A stretch of 64,000 nt of DNA from Malus domestica (taxonomy: Eukaryota > Streptophyta > Magnoliopsida > Rosales > Rosaceae), in the NCBI RefSeq assembly GCF_042453785.1, contig NC_091670.1:40373501-40437500 (forward strand). Reading direction: 5' to 3'. Positions 36,193 through 48,083 of the stretch are shown piece by piece. The number at the start of each line of letters is the position of its first letter. Within the stretch, counting starts at the first letter, position 1. The position numbers and the translations under genes are program-made. The notes under the pieces are model-generated. The model was given only the letters and a program-made list of their open reading frames with translations. It ran no database searches and was not told the DNA's origin.

Positions 36193-38551
36193 TAAGAAAA
36201 AATATTTGTGACCTAAAGAATATTTGTGGGGCGTCCTTATTATATAATGTTATTTCTTACTAAAAGAATCTAAGACTCTAAGTAGGTTGTGTCGATACAT
36301 CCACCCCCGTATGCAATTGTATAAATATGGAGTTATCTGTTTGTATTTGCCGATTTTCACATTTAAACTTCTGTCACACTCAAAAATCCTTCCTCAGTCT
36401 TACTCTTCCCGCACTAATTTCTTAGCCTCTTTAAAGCTCTTGGATCAGATCTCATACAAATATTCATCACACTCTCAATTTCTGCCACAATGGGTTGGTA
36501 AGGCACGAGCTCACTCTTTGTTCTGCTTTTGTAATATCACAATAGTATATATCGTACAGTTGCAGTACTTGCTTTTGTAATATATATCAATAATTATGCT
36601 CGTTTTAATACGAGCATCCAGCCCGTAACCAATTGACAATAGTTGAAGAGGTTAAAATTTTTTATGTACTTATGCCAGACTTCCATATTTCCTTCAACGC
36701 TTCTTACTAATTCATGACGCAACATTTTGTATTATGTTACGTTGATATAAGCACATGCATGATCTACTGTTTGCTAGCTATCTCTTACAAAGAATATTGC
36801 GGCATTATCATTGTGATTTTGATGCTCTTGTTTCGACTGGCTTGGCAGCACTTGGATACAAATATGTCAATCTAGGTCAGTATCCTCACCTCAGTTCCTT
36901 TATTAGGGTGGTTTTGAGTGAGCTTTTTGCTTGTTATTGTGTGGACCAAAAAAAAAAGAGATGATTGTTGGGCTGAAAGAAACAGAGACAAGAGGGGTAA
37001 TCTAAGAGCAAAATCATCAAATTTTCCTTCTGGAATCAAGGCCCTTGCTGATTATGTTCACGCAAGAGGTTTAAAACTTGGCGTATACTCTGATGCTGGG
37101 TAAATATATGTTCAAATTCTTTGTTATCTGAAATAGCACCCGGCATATCATCGTTACTTCTCATCTTTCTGTATTTTTAGTTATTATACTTGCAGCAAGA
37201 CAATGCCAGGCTCACTTGGGCATGAAGAGCAAGATGCAAGAACCTTCGCTGAATGGGTTTGTGTCCGATACTATTCTACTGTTCTACATTAATATATATA
37301 GTTTGTTAAGATAAGTAGTTTGTCTTGTTTTCTACCTTTGATGTAGGGTGTCGATTATTTGAAGTACGATAACTGCTACTCTGATGGTTCTAAACCTAAA
37401 ATTAGATATCCTAGAATGAGTTCTGCATTACGAAAGGCTGGAAGGCCGATTCTGTACTCCATATGCAAATGACCTCATGAAATCGTTCTATATATACTCC
37501 TCTAAATTTGTTTACAAGGTGTTTGTTTGCATCACTAGAAGGTTGGAAATTTTTTGGTTTTGTCAAACAAAGCTTTGATAAAGAAATATGTTCTTAAAGG
37601 GGACAAGAGGATCCTGCGAAACGGGCTGGTCAGTACGGCAACGCTTAGAGAACTACAGGAGACACTAAGGACAACTGGGAATGGTTCGATAAAAAATAAT
37701 TCCTTTTTCCTTTCAAGTTCTCAACCTGAATTCTGATATGCCAGAGAATTCTAACTATGAAAACATTAAGACGGTTGCTTGAATTAATCTAATGTATACT
37801 ACAATTTTAGTATCACGTCGAATGCAGATCAAAACAACATTTGGGGGAGATATGCAGGACCTGGGAAGTGGAATGGTAATATTTTATGTTGTTGCATTGA
37901 CTGCCCTGTTTTCTTATCTTTGTTAAAAAAAAATGCTGTGTAATTATTCGAAGTTTAATTAATCGTAATACATCCTGACATGTTGGAAGTGGGAAATGGA
38001 GGGATGAGTTTTGAGGAGTACCGGCCTCATTTTAGCATTTGGGCTGTTATGAAAGTATGTACTCTCCACATTGTCTGATAAATTTCAGTTCATTGGTTTG
38101 ACTCGCATTTATACATTGATGATCCCAAAAATATAATTGCAACATGCTCCCTTACTTGTCGGATGTGACATCCGATCTGTAAGCAAAGAAACTCTTCAGA
38201 TTCTCAGAAACAAAGAAGTCATTGATGTTAATCAGGATCCAGTCGAAGTTCAAGCAGGGAAACTGCGATCTAAAGATGGCCTAGAAGTATGTTGTGTAAA
38301 ATGCCGCCATTTTCCATAACTTCTACAATTAATTTTACGTTTCTGACTGGTCATGCTTGGGCTGCAAGGCATCGGCTGACTTTGAATTTGATGCAGGTAT
38401 GGGCAGGACCACTATAAGGAGAAGAGTGGTGGTAGTGTTGTGGAATAGAGGCAGGTAATTACTCATTAGCACCTATGACTATGACATGGAGGAAAGTTGG
38501 ACTCTCACCACATACGCCTGTTGTAGTCAGAGATGTATGCGTGGTATGACT

Positions 38552-38681
38552 AAAAAAAAAAAAGGTCGTACCCAGTCCCGCTTTACGCAAGGTCTGGGAG
38601 AGGTGAATGTCGGCTAGCCTTACCCCCATTTATGGAGAGAGACTGCTCCCAAGTCTCGAACCCGAGACCTACCGCTCATGA
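38552..38681 (-). mobile_element. SINE (Au-like) with 11-bp target-site duplication
   Basis: A 130-bp block is flanked by identical 11-base copies of gtggtatgact (38541-38551 and 38682-38692). Read on the minus strand it has a pol III B-box-like ggttcgagac, then gtaaggctagccgacattc, then a terminal T run. This matches my recollection of the Au SINE family of flowering plants. The 5' part is shorter than full length. It sits in the last intron of the alpha-galactosidase pseudogene. Confidence 0.75.
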
Positions 38682-38735
38682 GTGGTATGACTGCCACATT
38701 AAAAAAATTCTCTTTCTAGTACCTCATAAAATAAA

Positions 38736-39701
38736 GGGTTTTTATCACAAATAGTCCCTGACATTGATCAAACACATCATTTTGGTCCCTGACATTGAAA
38801 ATCAATAGAAATGGTCCCTGACATTGATCAAACACATCACAAATGGTCCTTCCGTTAAAAACTTTTTGGCAATTTTCAAAGTTTCGTAACTCAATCGTTT
38901 CTTAACCAAATTCGACCCATGATATATCAAAATGAAGATAGGAAAGTGTAGAACAAGATTATACCTATTTGGAAGCCCAATGGTTGCCGGAGATTGCCGG
39001 AACATAGCCTCAAATGTGACTGGTCCGCGAAAAAACTGTAAAACTCGCCTGAAATGGGGTAAACTTTAAACATTCATAACTTCTTCAATACTCAACGAAA
39101 TTGAGTGATTCAAAAATGAAAATCATATTTCTCAATGAGAAAAAGAGAATGGTATCTTTATTGACAGCTAATTTACCGTGGTTTGACCGGAAAATGGCTC
39201 AAACTTGGATAACCATTTTCGAGTTAGCCAATTTCGAGTCGTTTTACGGCCAAACTACGACGAGTTAGCCATCAAGAAAGCTACCATTCTCTTAGTCTCA
39301 TCGAGAAGTATGATTTTCGTTTTTGAATCACTCGATTTCGTTGATTATTGAAGAAGTTATGAATGTTTAAAGTTTACCCCATTTCAGGCGAGTTTTCCAG
39401 TTTTTTCGCAGACCAGTCACATTTGAGGCTATTTTCCGGCCATCTCCGGAAACCATTGGGTTTCCAAATAGGTATAATCTTGTTCTACACTTTCCTATAT
39501 TCATTTTGATATATCATGGGTCGAATTTGGTTAAGAAACGATTGAGTTACGAAGCTTTGAAAATTGCCCAAAAAGTTTTTAACGGAATGACCATTTGTGA
39601 TGTGTTTGATCAATGTCAGGGACCATTTCTATTGATTTTCAATGTCAGGGACCAAAATGATGTGTTTAATCAATGTCAGGGACCATTTGTGATAAAAACC
39701 C
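38736..39701. mobile_element. Foldback MULE-like element (family F) with 9-bp target-site duplication
   Basis: This 966-bp block is almost one large palindrome: the left half, beginning gggtttttatcacaaatagt, is the near reverse complement of the right half. The same 9 bases, taaaataaa, flank both sides (38727-38735 and 39702-39710). A diverged relative lies at about 57107-58013. There is no transposase and no recognised captured gene. The open frames inside are by-products of the palindrome. Confidence 0.88.
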
Positions 39702-40444
39702 TAAAATAAATGAACTATATCTTAGTCCTCACTAACAGAAAACCGTAATGTCATTTGGCTGCAGCACTCATTTGTTTCAAGGAACATGCAACTAGGCTGA
39801 CTGCAAACGTTGCTCTTCATGGTTGTAACTCGTAAGATGTATGTCCTGATTACTTAATTAGTCCTACCATAGGGGATTAATATCTCCAAAGATTTATAAA
39901 ATAAATATATAAACATCTGTTGAATTGAATTGAATGGTTTGACTTGTATATTGAATGAGAAGTTATGGGATTGCTTGTATGAATTTCTCCATTGCCCCTT
40001 CCAGAAACATTACCCCATAAGGAAAAATAATAGAACCACTTGGAAAATATGCACAAATTTGTACAATCTCTCCTGTTCATATGAAGGGCTTATTTTAACA
40101 ATAACCCTTTGTAATCTTTATCAAGTCTCACTTTATCACTGCACTTTATTGGGTCTCACTTTTCTTCTTGTACTCTTGTTTAGTGTCCCAGCTTCGTCTA
40201 TCTGTTAATTTTGTTAACAACACCATGAAGTAGCTGATGTTGCATAAACATTACGTTTAATTTCTCCATTAACATCAAATACAATTAGAAAGTTATGTGA
40301 TATAATGAAATCCCTCAATATTTTGCAACTTTCAGCTACCCCGGTCCAACATAAGGCCTGCTAAGTCCATGCATAAAAAATAACTAGCCTTCATGCAAGC
40401 GCTCACGCGCATGCTTAAGACATTTTTTGAATCACGACGTGCTA

Positions 40445-40973
40445 TGTAACATCCCACATCGCCCAGGGGAGTGATCCTTAAATGTATATTCTCATCCCTA
40501 CCTAGTACGAGGCCTTTTGGGAGCTCACTGGCTTCGGGTTCCGTCGAAACTCTGAAGTTAAGCGAGAAGGAGGTCAGAGCACTCCCAGGATGGGTGACAC
40601 ACTGGGAAGTTGTTCATGAGTTCCCAAAAACAAAACCGTGATGAAATGGTAAGCCCAAAGCAGACAATATCGTGATACGGTGGTGGAACGGGCCCGAGAA
40701 GTGGTCCGCCCCGGGCCGGGATGTGACAATTTGGTATTAGAGCCAATCCCTGGCCGGAAGTGTGCCGACGAGGACGTCGGGCTACTAAGGGGGGTGGATT
40801 GTAACATCCCACATCGCACAGGAGAGTGATCCTTAAATGTATATTCTCATCCCTACCTAGCATGAGGCCTTTTTGGAGCTCACTGGCTTCGGGTTCCGTA
40901 GGAACTCTGAAGTTAAGCGAGTAGCGCACGAGAGCACTCTCATGATGTGGTGGACCCGGGTCGAGATGTGACA
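40445..40973 (+). mobile_element. Cassandra-type TRIM retrotransposon with 5S rRNA-like LTR
   Basis: The left LTR (40445-40728) runs tgtaacatcccacatc to gggatgtgaca. A primer-binding site complementary to initiator tRNA-Met follows (ttggtattagagcca, 40730-40744), then a very short interior, a purine tract (aaggggggtgga) and a shortened right LTR (40800-40973) that lacks the 3' half of the 5S-like part. The LTR contains a 5S rRNA-derived segment (about 40536-40612: gaactctgaagttaagcg type, then ccaggatgggtgac), the defining trait of Cassandra. The flanks tgcta and tgata are nearly a 5-bp duplication. Confidence 0.92.
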
Positions 40974-42700
40974 TGATACGCGTTATTTACACGTTTTAAA
41001 TGTATTTATATGCACGAATTGCTTGTATAATTTTTGTTATGACAAAAAGAAAGTCAAATATTTGAATTAAATGTATAATATTAGACCATGCTAGAAGAAA
41101 CCTCTTAGTGTAGATAACATCTTTTGTTCAAAAAAAAAAAATCATTTGAAAACTAATTGAATCACATTATTATGTGTGTGCGAAAGACCTTTTTTATAAC
41201 TAGCACTACGCGCGCTAGTGTTTAAAAATAGATAAATAATATTTAATAAACAATAGTGTGCAAAAAGTATTTTTTAAATCACATCGCGCTACACACGACT
41301 TACATTATTTTCCTTTTTATCATTGGCGTTATACACCTCTTAAGATGTCTTGAACACAACTTTCATGATTTTCCTTAGTTTTTATTATATTTTCCTTTCC
41401 CCTTCAAGTGATCACCATCAACTTTCCACTCATCCTTTTATTTATTTTTTATTCTTTTCTCTTTCCGTTTATATTTATTTTATATTTTTATGATGACAAA
41501 ATTACCAAATTACTCATGTATTATTATTATTATTATTATTAGATTTAATATCAAGATTGAGATTAAACATTGAAAACATCTTTTTATTTTCCATCTTTGA
41601 TATCAAATTCAAAGTTGAATTAACATTTCAGATTGATTTAGAGGACAATTAGTTGAGCGAAAATGACTTGCTAAAGACAAACTGGAATTTGAGACTTCTT
41701 TCCAGAAACATTATTCATTAAGCCTTAATTTCAATTCGAACTTTGAAGTCGGGCCAAAAAATGATTAAAAATTGTTTGAACATGAAGCCACGATGTTTTA
41801 GATACCATCTGACCTTCGAGTATGTTCATGTGCATGTTTACACAATTTTGCACCATATGAACTAATGAAGTGTGATGGGTCGCAGATTTTAAGCCACAGA
41901 ACACCATGTTGTAGTACACATGATAATGGCAGCTGTCATATGATTATAATTTTAATTAAGAAAAGAAATTTTTTGATGTTCACGGGCATCTGGGCCAACC
42001 CACTTGTTGATTTCCTAAACGCTTTATAATCGTTTTTATTAATGAGACTGTTATTAGTATTCTAAAAAAATTATTCTACACTCTTCACGAGTGTATTTTT
42101 TTTTAATTATAGAAAGTTAAGAGTGCCAAATAAAATTTTTAGAGTACTAATAACAATTTCCTTATTAAAATTTAAATAAATGCTTTTAGAAAGCACTTCT
42201 ATAGCTTATAAATGGTTTAAGTTTTTTTTTGAAACATTTGCATATAGCGTTTTTTTATAATCATATAGCATTTTAGCTCTTCCAAAAGTATTTCAATCAA
42301 CACACCAATAAATTAGTGTGCATTCAAATTAGAATTTTTTTACTACATTTGGTAAAGCGAAGCTAAGTTGTATCATCATCATGCATCAACTACATCATTG
42401 ACCCTAATTAAGCTTTAATTAAACATCAGATAATGAAGAAATTAATTCCACATCCCTCAATCATAAGCTGATCACAGATCACTAATATAACTTATATTAT
42501 GCCAGCATGTGGCTATTAATAATCCTAAATAGATCTCATCAGCAAAGTTTGGATTTTGTGATGCACAAAGCATCCCAAGTCACGGATCAATGTGATATGG
42601 TTCAGAAGCAAAACTGCAAAGGTATATAAAGCTATAGAAGCAAAGCAAATGACCTCATTTGTTTTTATAATTTGTGGATGGTGATGGATGGTTTTGGTTA
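40974..42700. other. Intergenic, no gene seen
   Basis: AT-rich DNA with a (TTA)n microsatellite at about 41519-41543. I find no homologous frame and no bounded transposon. Confidence 0.5.
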
Positions 42701-42827
42701 GGGTGGTGCTATCTATACATTCTTTTTTACCTTTCATACATTCTTGTTAATTTTTTTTTCTTTTGATCATCTTCAATTCATTTGATCTCACAGTTGAAAA
42801 TTTGGAGGTGTATGGATAGCACCACCC
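42701..42827. mobile_element. MITE, family A copy
   Basis: The left end gggtggtgctatctatac pairs with the right end (reverse complement gggtggtgctatccatac). The centre gatcatcttcaattcatttgat matches the copies at 1265 and 60316. The flanking duplication is not preserved. Confidence 0.75.
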
Positions 42828-43511
42828 TTCAATGATGCTCACCTAAGGTCTTAATTTTGAGGAACTTTTTATGTGAATCAATAGATTAAATTGACGGTAG
42901 CTAGGTTTATTAGCTTAAATACTCCATGTTACACCTAAACAAAATATTAATTGATAAAAAAATAAAAATAAAAAGAGGGAAGAAGGTTTCACATATTCCC
43001 TCCATCTACAAAACCCATCCATCCTAATCGTGTATCTCAACAAAATTCAACGTTTGAAAATTGCTTCAACAATTCAAGAATTCAATTTTTCTGACAAAAA
43101 CGACGCAAAATCCCATTCATGCAAAATCCCAGTCGGACCTTATTTTTAATAGGCAAAAAATGAAAATTTGAGATAGAGAAAGGATTTCCGAGTGAAAGGG
43201 ATTCGATGTTGGACATAATCAACAAGGTGCAAACGATAGCACGCTATTCTCCGTTGACTGGGAGAGATTTTTCAATGTGATCGGCACATGAGGTGGTATA
43301 TCATATGTCACTATATGAATGGTAGGATATAGTGTTAAAAAGTTAATAACTTAAAAAGTAAAATTTCTCACCGCTTACATAAAAACACGTGGTGTACCAC
43401 CCGTGTTCTCGTCACAATAAAAAAATTATCGTCGACTAGAAGAGATTGATCCCCATCTTCTTTTTTAATTGGTTCATGTGCTAGATTTGTTTTGGTACAA
43501 CATAGCTTATT

Positions 43512-44710
43512 GGGTAAATTACATTTTACCCCCTATGTTTGGGGTCAATTTCAATTTGTTACAATATTTTTAAAACATTTCAATTTCATAAATTTACTTA
43601 TCATTTTATTTCAATTTCATACATCTGTTAGAAAATCCGTTAAGTGATGACGTGACAAATATGAGATCCACATTTGTGTTGTGGCTGGCACGTGGCAAAA
43701 AAAAATTTTATGCATTTAAAATATAATAATTTACCCTTTAAGAAAAATAATAAATTAAAAAAAATAAAATAAAACCCATCTTCCTTCCCCGACCCCTTCC
43801 CCTTCCCCCCAACCCAAACCCCACCCCCACCCCTATCTCCCCCGCAACCCCCCCCCCCCACCTCACCCACCCCCACCTCTCCCGCAACCCCCCAACCACA
43901 CCCCACCCCACCCAAAACCCAAAAAAACCCAGATGTTCAACCCACAACCATGGCCGGTGAAATTAAGCCGAAGACAAATAATATAAGTCCAAACTGCCTC
44001 TGCCACCTCCATCTGCTCTCGCAGCCCAACACAATCTTCAAGCCCAACAAAACACAGCAGCAATCTCGTGCCCACCACCGTTGCCGAGTCTCTTGCACCG
44101 TTTGATTTGAAGGTTAGACAATTAAGGTTTACAATTTGCTGGGCTTAGCCGTGGAATGAGGCACGAAGACAGAGAGGATGGTTGTTGGAGAGAATGGAGG
44201 GTGGGTGCGAGTTGCAGAGGAGAGAAGGGTGGGTGGGGTTGTAGATGAGAGAATGGAGAAAGGGGTGGGGGTGATGAGGTATGAGACATGTGGGTTTTAG
44301 GGTTTTCGGTTGAATAGCTAGGTTTTTTGGGGCTTTGGGTGGGATGGGGGGGTTGCGGGGGAAGGGTGGGTTTTTGGATGGGAGGGGAGGTGAAGAGAGT
44401 GGAGGACAGGGAGGTGGGTCGAGGGGAGAAGATGAGTTTCAGGGTTTTTTTTTTTTTTTTTTAAATAGGGTAAATTATTATATTTTAAATGCATAAAAAA
44501 TTATTTTTTTACCACGTAGCACAAATTTGGCAACTACGTCAACACAAATGTAGATCCCATATTTGCCATTTCATCACTTAACGGATTTTCTAACGGATGT
44601 ATGAAATTAAAATAAAATGATAAGTAAATGTACGAATTTGAAATGTTTTAAAGATATTATAAGAAATTGAAATCGACCCCAAACCTAAAGGGGTAAAATA
44701 TAATTTACCC
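43512..44710. mobile_element. Long-TIR MULE-like element with C-rich and G-rich halves
   Basis: The left 220 bases (gggtaaattacattttaccc onward) pair with the right 220 bases read in reverse complement (gggtaaattatattttaccc), giving long inverted repeats like those of the other elements here. The interior has C-rich runs (43780-43920) and G-rich runs (44260-44400), and may hold captured DNA near 43940-44090, but I recognise no gene. The 9-bp duplication could not be resolved. Confidence 0.7.
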
Positions 44711-46083
44711 TTATTTTAGTTAATAAGCTTAGCTATCGTTAGATTAATCTAACAACTCATATGAAAGAGGTCCTCACATGCTCTCAAAACAAGGACCTTA
44801 AGTGAGCATCACTGTACCACCGTTTGGTTATTGAAAGCAAATTGAGTGGACAAAAGTAACATGGACCGTTCGTATAGTAGTCAAAGTCGGAAGAAGATCC
44901 TCTCTGAATTCATTTTATGGGGATCTTGGGAATCCTCACATCCTAGCCGTTCAGTATATATTGTGCGACCAGTATTTGTCAGATACTATTTGTGTTTAAT
45001 TTTAAATAAAAAAATCAAATAATTTATTATCGCATGAGGTACGATGAACGATTAAGATGTGAGAATTCCTATAATCCTCACAATTTAGATCCGTATGGGA
45101 TCCAAATCCGTCGAAGTCCATCCATGCATGATTAGGCCTATATAATTGATTCCATGGATTAGTAGTTCTCGCCCATGTGATAATCTGTAGAAATCGAAGT
45201 AATAATACAACAAAATGAGCCAATAGATGATTGCGTTTTAATTACCTAAAAGGAAATTAGAAAATAACATTCAACTGAATCTTCTAGCTAGCCATAGCTA
45301 GGCCACGTTATATGGGTAAATTACAATTCAAATGTCATTTGGGTCTTATTTTAAATGGCTAAATTAATTTGATCACTAGCTACTTGAGCTTCTAAATTAA
45401 TTAATACACATGCAATGAGGAGCTAGTGGTGGAAACTACACTAACTTGACGTGTTTACTTATGAGAAATGAATGTTAAGGTTATTCAATTTTGGATTTTC
45501 ATGTGTTTATTAATACATATGAATTAATAAAAATAATATGTTAATTTCCATATTAAAATTTGCAATCCAATTTCTAAAAACTTAGAAATTAGATTGGTCA
45601 CTTTTTATTTTTTTTATTTGAAAAGTTGATCACTTGTATATGCCTATTTCCTCTTAACCTAGCCCTATTTTAAGTAAGTAAACATGTTATCTGCTTGACT
45701 ATAGATTCAATCCGATAAAGCTTGTTGCCTTTAATTAACATCTATTACAAAAAAATTTAAGTCAATCACATCTACAAGCAATGAACTCACTCACCTGGTA
45801 AACAAAAGTAAAAGACAAGTTCAAGAGGTAGGTGTAATTTTCCCATACGATATTCATTGAAAATTGAATACGTACAATATTAAGGATATGGTGCATACAA
45901 TGAATCTCGATAAAAACTTTGTCGGAAATTTTAACTCGAATGAGAAAAAAAAAAGCGTTCATCACCAATATAAAGATCACAAAAAAATACTATATCCTCA
46001 ATGAGAAGATCACAGATTACATCAGGATCTTCCCTTGTGTTTTTGGTTCATCAACAAATTGAGAAAATGGAATCTACAACATG

Positions 46084-46115
<32 letters not shown>

Positions 46116-46246
46116 TCTGTTATTTGGAGGGAGTGTTTGGCTGTCCAACAAGAAAAGCATGACATGAAAGGCGTACAGGCAGTTCCAAAACTCCGACCCA
46201 CATAACCTGTCCCTCCCCCATTTCGTTTCTCCCTCGTATCCGAGAT
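44711..46246. other. Intergenic upstream of the NAC gene
   Basis: AT-rich DNA with a (CT)n microsatellite at about 46083-46111. No gene or bounded element was found apart from the MITE that follows at 46247. Confidence 0.5.
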
Positions 46247-46432
46247 GGATTGTCTGCTCTTCCCTTCCCATACTCTCTTCATACCTTCCTGTTTTGTGTG
46301 GTCATGATTAAGTCATATCAATATTTTATATTAATATTTTTATAAAAATAATAAAATAAAAAGTAAATATTAACGTGACTTAACCATAACTACATAAAAT
46401 AAGAGGGTATGAGAAGAGATGGCAGACAATTC
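46247..46432. mobile_element. MITE, family B copy in the NAC promoter region
   Basis: The left end ggattgtctgctcttccc pairs with the right end, whose reverse complement reads gaattgtctgccatctc. The centre has gattaagtcatatcaatattttatatt, as in the copy at 9049. It ends about 230 bp before the NAC start codon and about 115 bp before its TATA box. Confidence 0.7.
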
Positions 46433-46547
46433 ATCTTCCCTCACATCACCGCCCCCTTGCAAATTTGTGGTCCCCGACCCCCACGTGTCGCCAAACCATT
46501 GCGTAGAAAATCCACATGTCGGGCGATCACCTGTTCCCCTTTTGTCT

Positions 46548-46554
46548 TTTATAT
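46548..46554 (+). promoter_or_regulatory. Probable TATA box of the NAC gene
   Basis: The sequence tttatat lies 114 bp upstream of the start codon at 46662. The leader between them is pyrimidine-rich. The call rests on position and sequence. Confidence 0.4.
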
Positions 46555-46661
46555 CCAGCTCCCACTGCCAACTCTCAAAACCTTTCTAAATCCTCATCAA
46601 TTCATATTCGTATTTTTCTTTTCTTTCCAATATTAATTATTTGTTGAGAGGGAGAATTTTG

Positions 46662-48083
46662 ATGGAGAGCACAAATTCATCATCAGGTTCACAGCACCCG
46701 CAGCTCCCGCCGGGGTTCCGGTTTCACCCGACGGACGAAGAACTGGTGGTCCATTACCTCAAGAAAAAGGCCGCCTCCATCCCGCTTCCGGTCACCATCA
46801 TCGCGGAGGTCGACTTGTACAAGTTTGATCCATGGGAACTGCCAAGTACGTTTCTTTGGTTTTGTTTACACTATACGAACTGACCTAATTCGCGTCTGAA
46901 ATTGAATTTCAATTTGGGAAAATTTTGATTTTGGTTTTGGTGATATAGGTAAGGCGACGTTTGGGGAGCAAGAGTGGTATTTTTTCAGCCCAAGGGACCG
47001 GAAGTATCCAAATGGGGCACGGCCAAACAGGGCAGCAACTTCAGGGTATTGGAAGGCAACTGGGACGGATAAGCCTGTTCTATCATCAATCGGAAACCAC
47101 AAAGTCGGTGTGAAAAAAGCTCTTGTTTTCTATGGAGGGAAGCCCCCAAAAGGGACTAAAACCAATTGGATTATGCACGAGTATCGGCTTGTCAACAACA
47201 CCACCACCACCATCAACATGAGTTCTAGTACTACTAAGCCTTCTGATGCAGCTAACAAGAAACCCTCCCTAAGGGTATGCACTTTTTTTGTACAACAAAA
47301 AAGACATGTGTAGCACAAGATGGACTGACTGAAAGTGTACGGCATATCGTGTTATCAGGCACAGTCCACGAATAGCACTTTCACTCAAGCCATCATGTGC
47401 GACATATATCTTGTGTTCATTTTTTTTTTGTCATGACTGTATGATCTATTCCTTGTTATGTATTGTTGATCATGTTGTTGTTGTAGCTTGATGATTGGGT
47501 TTTGTGTCGGATTTATAAGAAAAACAAAGGGCCTGTGATGTCTATAGATGGTGATCATTTTCTTCACAAGGCCGAGGACTCTAATAGTTCTATGGAAGAG
47601 GGTATGTTTCTCCACCCGTCAATACTGCCAACTCAAAAACTGCCGCCGCTGCCGCCGCCACCATCATCAAAGCTGCCAACTACAGATTACACCGCGTTGC
47701 TAGAAAGCGATGATCACGAGAGCTATCTTGAGGGCATACTATCGTCAAGCGATCATCAACCAGGCTCTCACTCTCATGATCATGATCAGTTTGGCACTAT
47801 ATCAACTTCCATCTCAAAAAGCAGCCTACCCTTGAAACGTCATCTTCCTTCGCCGTTTTGGAACGACGTGGGATCGATAGGGACTGCTGCTGCTACTACT
47901 ACTTCATCGAGCAAAAAGTTTCATGCTGATCTCATCAATGAAAACAACTCATTTGTTTCTATGCTGAATCAGACGCCACAGGGCACGGCACCGTTTCACG
48001 CTAATGCTGCACTTCTTGAGTTGCTAGGAGATGGGGTTTTGCGCCCACAGTTTCAACTCCCAAGCATGAACTGGAATTCCTAG
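46662..48083 (+). CDS. NAC transcription factor, NAC56/NAC18 (NARS) clade
   Basis: Three exons, 46662-46845, 46949-47274 and 47487-48083, join in phase to give 368 residues. The NAC DNA-binding domain (about 15-180) shows all five subdomains: [68 protein letters not shown] with [17 protein letters not shown], and WIMHEYRL ending [12 protein letters not shown]. The intron positions are those usual for NAC genes. The variable C-terminal region is Ser/His/Pro-rich with an LLELLGDG motif and ends QLPSMNWNS, like the QLPGLNW end of Arabidopsis NAC056. That clade acts in seed coat development in Arabidopsis, and apple NAC18.1 of this group is tied to fruit ripening. Which member this is cannot be settled without a tree. 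A MITE lies in its promoter region. Confidence 0.95.

Larger units (their letters stand above)
36787..39860 (+). pseudogene. Alpha-galactosidase (GH27) pseudogene
   Basis: Exon-like segments in order match plant GH27 alpha-galactosidase: LVSTGLAALGYKYVNL (to 36876), [15 protein letters not shown] and [11 protein letters not shown] (36960-37100), [19 protein letters not shown] (37200-37258), [10 protein letters not shown] with the nucleophile Asp (37348 on), RYAGPGKWN (to 37876), [20 protein letters not shown] (37977-38055), PLLVGCDIRS with the acid/base Asp (38145 on) and, after the last intron, a tail around 39765-39860. The signal-peptide end is missing. It is broken by TGA in place of the CEW tryptophan codon region near 37468, by TAG in place of Trp near 37646, by lost splice acceptors near 37976 and 38142, and by a frame change after WAGPL near 38417. 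A SINE and a foldback MULE occupy its last intron. Confidence 0.88.

Noticed and set aside
39506-39709. Frame reading VFDQCQGPF repeatedly
   Set aside because: It is the translation of the inverted terminal region of the foldback element; the similar minus-strand frame at 38802-39005 is its mirror image.
40536-40612. 5S rRNA gene
   Set aside because: The 5S-like sequence is part of a Cassandra LTR, is truncated and diverged, and is repeated in the second LTR.
43640-44078. Gly/Trp-rich minus-strand frames
   Set aside because: They come from C-rich low-complexity DNA inside a MULE-like element.
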